A stretch of DNA of 64,000 nt, taken from NCBI RefSeq assembly GCF_003385595.1, contig NZ_QNUE01000001.1, positions 124,001 to 188,000 on the forward strand, given 5' to 3'. The notes under the pieces were generated by a model that saw nothing but the letters and a program-made list of their open reading frames with translations, had not been told where the DNA came from and searched no databases. This stretch comes from Chryseobacterium flavum. Its GTDB lineage: Bacteria > Bacteroidota > Bacteroidia > Flavobacteriales > Weeksellaceae. This document shows, one piece after another, positions 51,230 through 58,098 of this stretch; the first letter of the stretch is position 1, and each line of letters begins with the position of its first letter. A program made the translations under genes and the position numbers.

Positions 51230-51955
51230 TTATTTTATAAGTTTTGTATTGTTTTTCTTGTAAATCTTAGCATCAAACCTGTAATATCTTGCGGCGCGGT
51301 GTGATACATCTTTTTGGATTTCATCCAAAGGAACAATATAGGGGAACGAAGATATTTTCTTATGAAAATTCTTAATATCGATATTTTTTTCGCTTAAAGC
51401 ACTGTATAGCTGATAAAGCTGTCTTATGGTAAACCTTTTCGGCAGCAGCTCAAAAATAATGGAGAAATCAGATTCAATCCACTTTCTGATCTCAATCAGT
51501 GATTCATTGATAATTTTGTTATGGTCAAACGGCAGTACCGGAACCTCATCAATAGGATACCAGTCTACGGTATCGTATTTTGTACTGTTGATCTTATGGT
51601 CTATTTTGCAAAGGGAAAGATAAGCCACTGTGATGATCCTGTCTATATGATGCTTGTATTCCTTATCCATCCATTTTATATCATGTATGTTGCTCGCTCT
51701 CATAGGGTCAGCAAAGCACCGGAACTGTTTAAGAACCATTTTCTTTATTCCTGTAAGCTCATGAAGTACCCTTTGTGCAGCATCATCTACATCTTCATCA
51801 CTAAAGATCAGGCTTCCCGGCAGTTTTCTCTGTTTTTCCAACGGAATATCATCAACATGGCGTTGTACTAATAAGATATTCAACCGGTTTTCATGGTCAA
51901 ATCCAAATACAACACAATCGACAGAGACATAGGTATGAATAAAGTTCTGATTCAT
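51230..51955 (-). CDS. Nudix-like (NrtR-type) transcriptional regulator of pentose genes
   Basis: 241 residues. Residues 8-150 are a Nudix fold, but the Nudix box is degenerate: GSLIFSDEDVDDAAQRVLHE lacks the REUxEE pattern. This fits a sugar-sensing domain rather than a hydrolase. Residues 165-235 form a winged helix (RFTIRQLYQLYSALSEKNID, FHKKISSFPYIVP). Bacteroidota AraR and the regulator beside xylBA in Bacteroides belong to this family. The adjacent xylB-xylA suggests a XylR role; it may also control the ara promoters (inference). Confidence 0.88.
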   Translation of the reverse strand: MNQNFIHTYVSVDCVVFGFDHENRLNILLVQRHVDDIPLEKQRKLPGSLIFSDEDVDDAAQRVLHELTGIKKMVLKQFRCFADPMRASNIHDIKWMDKEYKHHIDRIITVAYLSLCKIDHKINSTKYDTVDWYPIDEVPVLPFDHNKIINESLIEIRKWIESDFSIIFELLPKRFTIRQLYQLYSALSEKNIDIKNFHKKISSFPYIVPLDEIQKDVSHRAARYYRFDAKIYKKNNTKLIK

Positions 51956-51960
51956 TAGTT

Positions 51961-51990
51961 TGTTAACATTTTGGTAACATTACAAATATA
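51961..51990 (-). promoter_or_regulatory. Promoter and possible autoregulatory site of the Nudix-like regulator
   Basis: Minus strand: -7 element TATATTTG (complement of 51983-51990), followed by two ATGTTA repeats, the second inside TGTTAACA (51961-51968). The -7 sequence and its ACAAATATA complement are the same as at the two ara promoters. No convincing -33 TTG is seen at normal spacing. Confidence 0.5.
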
Positions 51991-52086
51991 AAAATTCATC
52001 TGAATAAAAAAAATAAATCAACCATTATCTGCTGCTTATCAACACCTTACATATCGAATTTTTATGATATCAATTGTATAAAAAAT

Positions 52087-52102
52087 ATGATAAGGTTATC
52101 AT
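52087..52102. promoter_or_regulatory. Palindromic site ATGATAA-GG-TTATCAT
   Basis: Seven-base perfect arms around a GG spacer, in AT-rich DNA between divergent genes. This is the shape of a dimeric regulator site; the protein is unknown. Confidence 0.4.
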
Positions 52103-52553
52103 TGATTTTACACTTAGTATTTTCATAAGATATGAATTCACAATTAATTGCAATCTTAATCAGCTTAAAAAAAAAATTAAATTTTCTGAAGAAATATTAT
52201 GATAAGAAGAATGATTTTTTTTTTCATTTCACTTGAAAAAAAAATGTAAAAAACACACTTTTCATTAATAAAATACCACCAAAAATGGTTTTTTTTTCAC
52301 CATTTTTCTTACTCAACCCTAAAGATTTACGAAATAAAGAATTCGAAGAGAAGAAACAACTGATTTTTACAGGTATCAGAATTCAGAACCAGGAATGGCC
52401 GGAAATAATTCTGTTAATATGTTTCGTTGAATGACTCGAAATACCAGTAAATCTAATGAATTCAACCTTAAAAAAAACACAATACTCAACCATTAACACA
52501 CTGAAAACCAACGGCATAAAATTTACTATTTGTTAACTATCAAATCACTCCCT

Positions 52554-53228
52554 ATGTCACATAAATTTATTCTTTTTCTGTATTCCGTACCTTTCATAAC
52601 ATTAGCTCAAGTTGGTATTAATACCAATACTCCAACACGCAAACTTCATGTCGTTGGTAACATGCGCGTTGGTGTTTTGACCAATAAATCTGAATCTGCG
52701 GCATATGATCAAATATTATCTACAGATATTAACGGGAATGTAGATTATATTACAAAGTCCAGTATGAAGCCTCCATTGGATCCCGGAACGTCCAACAAAG
52801 AAAGTTACAGTTTACTTTATAATATGCCCGGCCCTAACGGAGATCCTGCCAGAACATTAAAATGTGGTAAATTTTTATTTGTCTTTGAAGGCACCGATCA
52901 ATCACGGATCAATTTCAGGCTGGCTGAAAATCCGGGAACTGATGTAAATATTTATATGAGTATGGAGCAGAATTTTAATGCCAATGGCTTTCAGTTTTAT
53001 CAGGGAAAAGCTCCAACCGACCCCTCCACTGTTCCCTTTTTATTCACTACCTCTAACTGGAACGTTAATCAAGAATTTGCACGGGCAAATTTAGCTGATT
53101 ATGAACAGAATATTATGCATTTCCAATACCCAAATGACACAGATTTTTATAGGCTGACCATTTATAAGGTAAAGCAGAATACCGGAGCAGATAGTTGGGA
53201 TTTTGTTGCTTCTTGTGAAAAATTTTAG
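52554..53228 (+). CDS. Small secreted protein of unknown function (tandem paralogue 1)
   Basis: 224 residues. The ATG at 52554 is chosen because it starts a clean signal peptide (MSHKFILFLY to ITLAQ); a TTG at 52530 is in frame but unlikely. After the signal comes VGINTNTPTRKLHVVGNMRVG, a short motif common in flavobacterial surface proteins. The rest is unrecognised. Two cysteines are notable: LKCGKF near residue 105 and the C-terminal SCEKF. The gene stops 2 bases before paralogue 2. No T9SS tail. Confidence 0.75.
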   Translation: MSHKFILFLYSVPFITLAQVGINTNTPTRKLHVVGNMRVGVLTNKSESAAYDQILSTDINGNVDYITKSSMKPPLDPGTSNKESYSLLYNMPGPNGDPARTLKCGKFLFVFEGTDQSRINFRLAENPGTDVNIYMSMEQNFNANGFQFYQGKAPTDPSTVPFLFTTSNWNVNQEFARANLADYEQNIMHFQYPNDTDFYRLTIYKVKQNTGADSWDFVASCEKF

Positions 53229-53230
53229 AT

Positions 53231-53902
53231 ATGAGGAATATAGTATTTTTAGTTATTGGGCTTAATGGTCTTGTGATGGCTCAGGATCAAAAGTTTGGTA
53301 TAGATACCAATATGCCCACAAGGAAATTGGATATAAACGGAGACTTAAGGGTCACTTCTACAAACGACGTAACTAATAATGTTTCCTATGACAGAATTGT
53401 AACCGCAAGTAATGCAACAGGTAATATAGACTATATTAATATATCTGCTGTTGCACAAACAGAGACAAACAATGTTGAAGTAAAACGTATGGTCTATAAC
53501 AGTTCTGTGCCGGATGAGACTAAAGAATGTAGTTGTGGTGATGTCACTTTTCGGATTAATAATCTGAATACTGCTGAAATTAAACTTAATTCCCTCACCA
53601 CTTTTGTAACAAATGGGAACATTACAAACTTTAACCTGGGCTATGGAATTAAAAGATGGATAAATAATTCATATAATTTTGTCAACAGAACAATTGCATT
53701 TACAAATTTGAATTATTCAGCTTATCAGTCATTAGACCCTGCTACATTTACCACAGGTCCAAATTACACAGTCAGAATCTATACAATTGTACCGCCAAAA
53801 CAAAATAATTTGTACCGCCTCACTCTATCCCGTATCAGTAATACCAATACTGATTTTACATATGCCCTTATATGTGAAAAATTTTATATTCAAACTCTAT
53901 AA
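53231..53902 (+). CDS. Small secreted protein of unknown function (tandem paralogue 2)
   Basis: 223 residues with a signal peptide ending LVMAQ. The N-terminal motif FGIDTNMPTRKLDINGDLRV matches paralogues 1 and 3. The central CSCGDVTFRI and C-terminal YRLTLSRI...ICEKF keep the two-cysteine pattern. Unlike the others it extends six residues beyond CEKF. Function not recognised. Confidence 0.75.
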   Translation: MRNIVFLVIGLNGLVMAQDQKFGIDTNMPTRKLDINGDLRVTSTNDVTNNVSYDRIVTASNATGNIDYINISAVAQTETNNVEVKRMVYNSSVPDETKECSCGDVTFRINNLNTAEIKLNSLTTFVTNGNITNFNLGYGIKRWINNSYNFVNRTIAFTNLNYSAYQSLDPATFTTGPNYTVRIYTIVPPKQNNLYRLTLSRISNTNTDFTYALICEKFYIQTL

Positions 53903-53903
53903 T

Positions 53904-54530
53904 ATGAAAAATATTTCTTTATTTTTTAGCCTGGTATCATTTTCCATTAACGCTCAAGTTGGCATAGGAACAACTGCGCCAGCCAGAGCATTAGATGTTA
54001 ATGGTGATGTAAGAATAAGAACGTTAACAGATAAAAGTACCGATGGTAATTACAATAAAATAATTGTTGCCAATTCAAATGGAGATCTCGACTCCTGGGA
54101 TAAAGCAAGTTTATTAAATACGGTAAGAGATCGTGCCATAGAAAATAAAAAAATTGTTTATTTTTCAAATTCCCCTGTAATAGGGAATGTCATGGATTGT
54201 GGCAAAATGCAATACAGATTTGACACTGGTCCCCTACCTCAAATGAGATTGGTAACCGCTGCTGATATTATAATCTATTACACTAAGATTCAAAAAGTAA
54301 ATAGCAACGTCAATACTTTTATACCTCCCAACAGCATTATATCAAACCTTACTGCAACATATACTGCATCAAACACCTGGTTCACTCTGGACCCTGCTTA
54401 TTCAAATAACATTTTAGATGAACTTTACATGACTTATCCAGGTGATGCCAACCTTTACAGGGTAACTTTTCTAGCAAGAAATATGGGAGCAGACCAATAT
54501 TTCTATACGATGCTCTGCGAAAAATTTTAA
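53904..54530 (+). CDS. Small secreted protein of unknown function (tandem paralogue 3)
   Basis: 208 residues. The start at 53904 (1 base after the previous stop) is chosen because it opens a signal peptide (MKNISLFFSL to INAQ). The frame is open further upstream but that part overlaps paralogue 2. The motif VGIGTTAPARALDVNGDVRI is the most typical of the three. The central DCGKMQYRFD and C-terminal LYRVTFLAR...LCEKF show the same two cysteines. It is the last gene before a strong terminator. Confidence 0.75.
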   Translation: MKNISLFFSLVSFSINAQVGIGTTAPARALDVNGDVRIRTLTDKSTDGNYNKIIVANSNGDLDSWDKASLLNTVRDRAIENKKIVYFSNSPVIGNVMDCGKMQYRFDTGPLPQMRLVTAADIIIYYTKIQKVNSNVNTFIPPNSIISNLTATYTASNTWFTLDPAYSNNILDELYMTYPGDANLYRVTFLARNMGADQYFYTMLCEKF

Positions 54531-55117
54531 ATGAGAAATTAAAGTATCCGGATTAGCGGCTGAAACAATCTCTGATGAACTGAGCTTTGACTTTGCATGG
54601 ATGGATAATTGATATCATTCCCGAAAATGAAATCAAATAATAGACTAATACATAATCATTGTTTGCATCTTATTAACTTAATTCCACTTGTTCAGCAAGA
54701 AATATTGACTATTCTTAACCGATTTAACGACAAAATGCCAAATGATTGTTTTTGCATCATTTGGCATTCTTTGTTATTAGTGAACCCACTGGTACAGAAC
54801 TCGAACTCACTACTGGAAGATTTGAGGCGATTGAACCAATTGAAAGACAGTCCATATCAACAAGATTTAAACACGGAAAAGGTTAGTCAATCTAAACCTA
54901 AACAGCCTCAAAGCCCTGCAAAAGTAGAGGGAGCTAAAAAGATACGGTTTTGATATACATGGTATATATACCCAATGTTTTGCAAAGGCTTTCGATATTG
55001 TCCAGTTTATCCCCTAAAAAAATCTTACCTGACTTCGGTTCGTATCATGGAACAAATTCATAGTTAAGGCTAATATTTGTATTAAGATAGATATTACCTG
55101 ATTTAAAAACCGTGGCT
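54531..55117. other. 587-base region between paralogue 3 and rteC; mobile-element junction
   Basis: Holds the terminator above and then 54781-54953, an open frame ending TEKVSQSKPKQPQSP to KKIRF. This tail is hydrophilic and Gln/Pro/Lys-rich like the ends of ICE mobilization proteins, but is too short to identify. An ATG-started frame (54609) runs across the terminator and is not believed. No attachment-site repeat could be identified because the other end is outside the window. Confidence 0.4.
54734..54768 (+). terminator. Strong hairpin terminator after the secreted-protein genes
   Basis: Thirteen-base perfect arms AATGCCAAATGAT (54734-54746) and ATCATTTGGCATT (54756-54768), loop of 9, followed by CTTTGTT. 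It can work in both directions. It marks the end of ordinary chromosome before the mobile region. Confidence 0.75.
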
Positions 55118-55966
55118 ATGAGACATCCATTACAGACCATTGTTGCCGACATCCAAAAGCAGGAAAGAAAATTATCTGCCGAAGCATCCAGTTTCATTGA
55201 TGAGGCTTATAAAATGACTATTTATCTTCAAGAGTTGTTGCGTACCCTCAAAGAAGATGTATTGAAAGAGGGCTTTTCCAGCAAAGACGAAGAAATCAAT
55301 TTTTTCAAGCTGATAAAACCTAATATTCTCGGTAAACTCATTTATTACAACAAAGTGTACCGGATTGAAACAGCCTGTCCCGCAGAAAACGGAAATTTAC
55401 ATCAATGCTATTTTGCTTTGCAGTTGAGGGAATTAAAGCAGGAATACAAAGAGCATATCTGTAACTCGGAATTTTACAGGTATTACCGCTCCGGCAGAAC
55501 CGACCGTGATGAGAATTACTATACGCTGGGTAACATCAACTACTATGATGGGCTAAATAGCTTTGTATTTGAAATTGACCCGAGCTTCTCTACCTACTTT
55601 GATTATAAGGTGGCAAAAATCATCGCCAACGAACTCATCTATAATTATCTCACCACAAAATTAAGCCCTGAACAAAATCCCGATGTTTTATTGCAGGATA
55701 GCGATGCAAAAGATATTTTTTGGACACAAACAAAGAACGCACTCATTGAATTGATTTATGCACTCCATGCCGCCGATGCCATTTCACACGGAAAATTAGG
55801 CATCCGCAAAATCAGCATGGTGTTTCAAATCCTGTTCCGTGTTTCTCTTAATGATATACACAACAGCTTTCACCGTATGAAAACCCGTGCAGGCTCACGC
55901 ACTTTGTTTTTAGACCAACTGAAATACAGTTTAGAGGAATATATGGATAAGGAAGATAACCACTAA
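55118..55966 (+). CDS. rteC: RteC-family regulator of ICE excision (copy 1)
   Basis: 282 residues from the ATG at 55118; a GTG two codons upstream is also possible. RteC family features are the KEDVLKEGFSSKDEEINFFK segment, KPNILGKLIYYNKVYRIE, FYRYYRSGRTDRDENYYTLG and the C-terminal ALIELIYALHAADAISHG. In CTnDOT, RteC binds inverted repeats upstream of the excision operon and activates it. It is followed by a strong terminator, so it is its own transcript. Confidence 0.9.
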   Translation: MRHPLQTIVADIQKQERKLSAEASSFIDEAYKMTIYLQELLRTLKEDVLKEGFSSKDEEINFFKLIKPNILGKLIYYNKVYRIETACPAENGNLHQCYFALQLRELKQEYKEHICNSEFYRYYRSGRTDRDENYYTLGNINYYDGLNSFVFEIDPSFSTYFDYKVAKIIANELIYNYLTTKLSPEQNPDVLLQDSDAKDIFWTQTKNALIELIYALHAADAISHGKLGIRKISMVFQILFRVSLNDIHNSFHRMKTRAGSRTLFLDQLKYSLEEYMDKEDNH

Positions 55967-55987
55967 TTGCCCTCTTTTCTTTCAGGT

Positions 55988-56022
55988 AAAGGAACAGCAT
56001 CATTGGTGCTGTTCCTTTTTTT
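55988..56022 (+). terminator. Intrinsic terminator of rteC copy 1
   Basis: Arms AAAGGAACAGCA (55988-55999) and TGCTGTTCCTTT (56007-56018), loop TCATTGG, then a run of T to 56022. Textbook form. Confidence 0.9.
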
Positions 56023-56073
56023 GCCCCTTTGCCTATATGTGTATATAGACAAATCCGTTGTTTGGAACACCCC

Positions 56074-56139
56074 ATGAGCAACGGTAAAAGCAAGAAACCC
56101 CTAAAAAGCAGCACTTTAAATCAATTGCAAAAAAATTGA
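56074..56139 (+). CDS. Possible 21-codon leader peptide before the excision operon
   Basis: ATG at 56074 encodes a basic 21-residue peptide (MSNGKSKKPL...). Its end lies inside the hairpin at 56111-56148. It precedes the HTH-DUF3945-topB genes. No clear ribosome-binding site, and chance occurrence is possible. Leader-peptide attenuation is known for CTnDOT tetQ-rteA-rteB, which makes the layout plausible but unproven. Confidence 0.25.
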   Translation: MSNGKSKKPLKSSTLNQLQKN

Positions 56140-56154
56140 AAAAAGTGCCTTTTT
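56111..56154 (+). terminator. Attenuator-like hairpin upstream of the excision operon
   Basis: Outer arms GCACTTT (56111-56117) and AAAGTGC (56142-56148), inner arms TCAATT/AATTGA, followed by CTTTTTG. The second terminator-like structure in the 236-base region between rteC and the HTH gene, 79 bases before that gene's ATG. Confidence 0.55.
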
Positions 56155-56232
56155 GATAGACACGTATCGGAAGACAGGCCCCGCCAAACGCTCCAATTTT
56201 GTATGGTAAGAATATCATTAAAACGTACCATT

Positions 56233-56541
56233 ATGAATATTGACAGAATGGAATTTACCGCATGGATGGAGCGTATCATGGAGCGTTTCGACATTTTAAA
56301 AGAGCATATCATTGATATACAGAAACAGCGCAACAGCATAGACGGCGAAGAGCTACTGGACAATCAAGACCTGCTCCAAATGCTCAAAATCAGTCATCGC
56401 TCTTTGCAACGATACCGCTCGTCCGGCAAGTTGCCTTACTATACCATTAGCGGTAAACTGTACTACAAACTATCAGATGTACACCAATTCGTCAGGGAGA
56501 GTTTTAATATGCCCCTGCAACGTACAAAGGACAATCAATGA
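56233..56541 (+). CDS. Small helix-turn-helix protein, Xis2d-like excision factor
   Basis: 102 residues from ATG 56233 (ATG 56203 is in frame, but the family usually starts near MNIDRMEF). The N-terminal part is a coiled-coil-like helix (WMERIMERFDILKEHIIDIQ). Residues 40-90 are a MerR/excisionase-type winged HTH: LLDNQDLLQMLKISHRSLQRYRSSGKLPYYTISGKLYYK. By position (after rteC, before topB) it corresponds to xis2d of CTnDOT and likely bends DNA at the attachment site or controls the operon. Confidence 0.82.
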   Translation: MNIDRMEFTAWMERIMERFDILKEHIIDIQKQRNSIDGEELLDNQDLLQMLKISHRSLQRYRSSGKLPYYTISGKLYYKLSDVHQFVRESFNMPLQRTKDNQ

Positions 56542-56565
56542 CAAACAGTGCCACCTAAAGACGGG

Positions 56566-56580
56566 TACGGCTAAGCCGTA
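56566..56580 (+). other. Palindrome TACGGCT-A-AGCCGTA
   Basis: Seven-base perfect arms with a single-base centre, in the 86-base gap between the HTH gene and the DUF3945 gene. It may form an mRNA hairpin separating the two genes or be a protein-binding site. Confidence 0.4.
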
Positions 56581-56627
56581 TTCACTTCAATTACATTCGG
56601 ATGGTAACATTTTAAAATAGCAATATT

Positions 56628-58079
56628 ATGAGCGAACAAAACATTGAAAATCCACAGCAATATCCCGAACAGCTTTCGGATGTGCTGTTGGTGATGGACA
56701 AAGAGAAAAAGAAAATCCAAGCGGTTACAGGTATTGACGAAAATGGCAATTTGAAAACCGTTGATGCCGATAAAAAGAACCAAAGTGAGTTCATGCGGGT
56801 AGATAAAAGCGGTGATTTATTCTCCAACTTCTTTTCCAATTTTTGGCGACAGCTTAAAGACCCGACCCACTTTTCATTCTTTAAAGTTCCTGCATCGGAA
56901 GCGGTCGAAACCGCTAAAGAAATGCAGAAACAAGTTGATGCCCCTACCAAAGAGGGTGAGGCGGTTATGCAGAAGCATGAAGTCAAAGAGCCAAAGGAAC
57001 AGCAACAGGAAAACAAAAATGAGACGGGAACAGCACAAGCAACGCCCACGCCGGAAACAACCGAATATCGCTATAAGGCAGAAGATATTGATTGGAAAAC
57101 TTTAGAGCAAATCGGGATAACCAAAGATAGGCTTGAAAAGGACGGTGTGCTGGATACGCTATTGAAAGGCTATAAAACTAATAAGGTATATCCGGTGAGT
57201 ATCAATTTTGGTTCAGCCATAATCCGTTCCGAAGCGAGGTTGGGGCTTCAAAACGGCGAAGATGGAAAGCCCGTATTTGTCATGTATGGTGTCCGCCACG
57301 AACCGAACCTTAATGCTCCTTTCTTTGGTCATGAATTTACCAAAGAGGACAAAGACAACCTGCTCAAAACCGGAAACATGGGGCGTATGGTGGAATTGAC
57401 CAATCCAAAAACAGGAGAAAAGATACCGTCCATCATTAGTATTGACAAGTTAACAAACGAGGTAATCGCCTTACGGCAAAATTGGATAAAAGTACCTGAC
57501 AAAATTGGAGGTGTGAAACTCAATGCAGAACAAAAACAAGCTCTATATGAGGGCAAAGTCATCCACTTAGAGGGTATGGTGTCCAAAAAAGGAAAGCCTT
57601 TCGATAGCGATGTTCAATATAACGCTGATAAGCGTTATCCAGAGTACCTTTTTGACAGGGGTATTAACAACAAACAATCCCAAAACCATCAGCAAACGCA
57701 GTCACAGGATAACCCAAGATTATTCAGGGGCAAAGAGTTTAGCGATGAACAATACAAAAAACTCATGGAGGGCAAGACCGTTTACGTTTCGGATTTCAAA
57801 GACGGAAAAGGACAGCCTTATAAGGGCTACGTTACATTGAGTGCCGAAACAGGAAAGTATGGCTTCAATTTTAGAAACCCTGACAAGTTAAAGGATAAGA
57901 TTGTTCCGGCAGAAACCCACAAAACACAGGTTGCCGTTAATTCTGAGGGAAAAACCAATGAGGCAACCAAAAATATCAATGAGCCTCTAAAATCCCAACA
58001 AACCGCCCCAGCCAACAAACAGCAGCAGGAAAAGCAGGAAACACCAAAACCAGCTAAATCAAAGGGTGTAAGACGATAA
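56628..58079 (+). CDS. DUF3945/DUF4099 protein of ICE excision region
   Basis: 483 residues, no signal peptide. Residues 1-70 begin QLSDVLLVMDKEKKKIQAVTG. A charged linker (105-140) is followed by a DUF4099-like domain (145-210, IDWKTLEQIGITKDRLEKDG). DUF3945-type repeats come next (about 215-435), with LFRGKEFSDEQYKKLMEGK as a clear unit. The tail is Lys/Gln/Pro-rich. Always found beside topB in Bacteroidota ICEs; molecular role unknown. It occupies the position of CTnDOT orf3. It ends 19 bases before topB. Confidence 0.85.
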   Translation: MSEQNIENPQQYPEQLSDVLLVMDKEKKKIQAVTGIDENGNLKTVDADKKNQSEFMRVDKSGDLFSNFFSNFWRQLKDPTHFSFFKVPASEAVETAKEMQKQVDAPTKEGEAVMQKHEVKEPKEQQQENKNETGTAQATPTPETTEYRYKAEDIDWKTLEQIGITKDRLEKDGVLDTLLKGYKTNKVYPVSINFGSAIIRSEARLGLQNGEDGKPVFVMYGVRHEPNLNAPFFGHEFTKEDKDNLLKTGNMGRMVELTNPKTGEKIPSIISIDKLTNEVIALRQNWIKVPDKIGGVKLNAEQKQALYEGKVIHLEGMVSKKGKPFDSDVQYNADKRYPEYLFDRGINNKQSQNHQQTQSQDNPRLFRGKEFSDEQYKKLMEGKTVYVSDFKDGKGQPYKGYVTLSAETGKYGFNFRNPDKLKDKIVPAETHKTQVAVNSEGKTNEATKNINEPLKSQQTAPANKQQQEKQETPKPAKSKGVRR

Positions 58080-58098
58080 TCACTAAAAAGAAAAAGAT

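Larger units (their letters stand above)
51956..52553. other. 598-base divergent noncoding region
   Basis: No gene is visible. It separates the minus-strand pentose operon from the plus-strand secreted-protein genes. It contains the regulator promoter (51961-51990), a palindrome (52087-52102), long A and T tracts, and a hairpin with AAAAATGGT/ACCATTTTT arms (52281-52289, 52299-52307) that could end transcription in either direction. Confidence 0.7.

Noticed and set aside
53787..53903. N-terminal extension of secreted paralogue 3
   Set aside because: It overlaps paralogue 2 and would hide the signal peptide; the ATG at 53904 gives a normal exported protein.
54609..54953. 114-codon plus-strand frame starting at ATG 54609
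   Set aside because: It runs straight through the strong hairpin terminator at 54734-54768 and its composition changes abruptly there; only the tail after 54781 might be a gene remnant.
55112..55966. Presence of a tetracycline resistance locus next to rteC
   Set aside because: No tetQ, tetX, rteA or rteB coding sequence was seen on either strand of the window.
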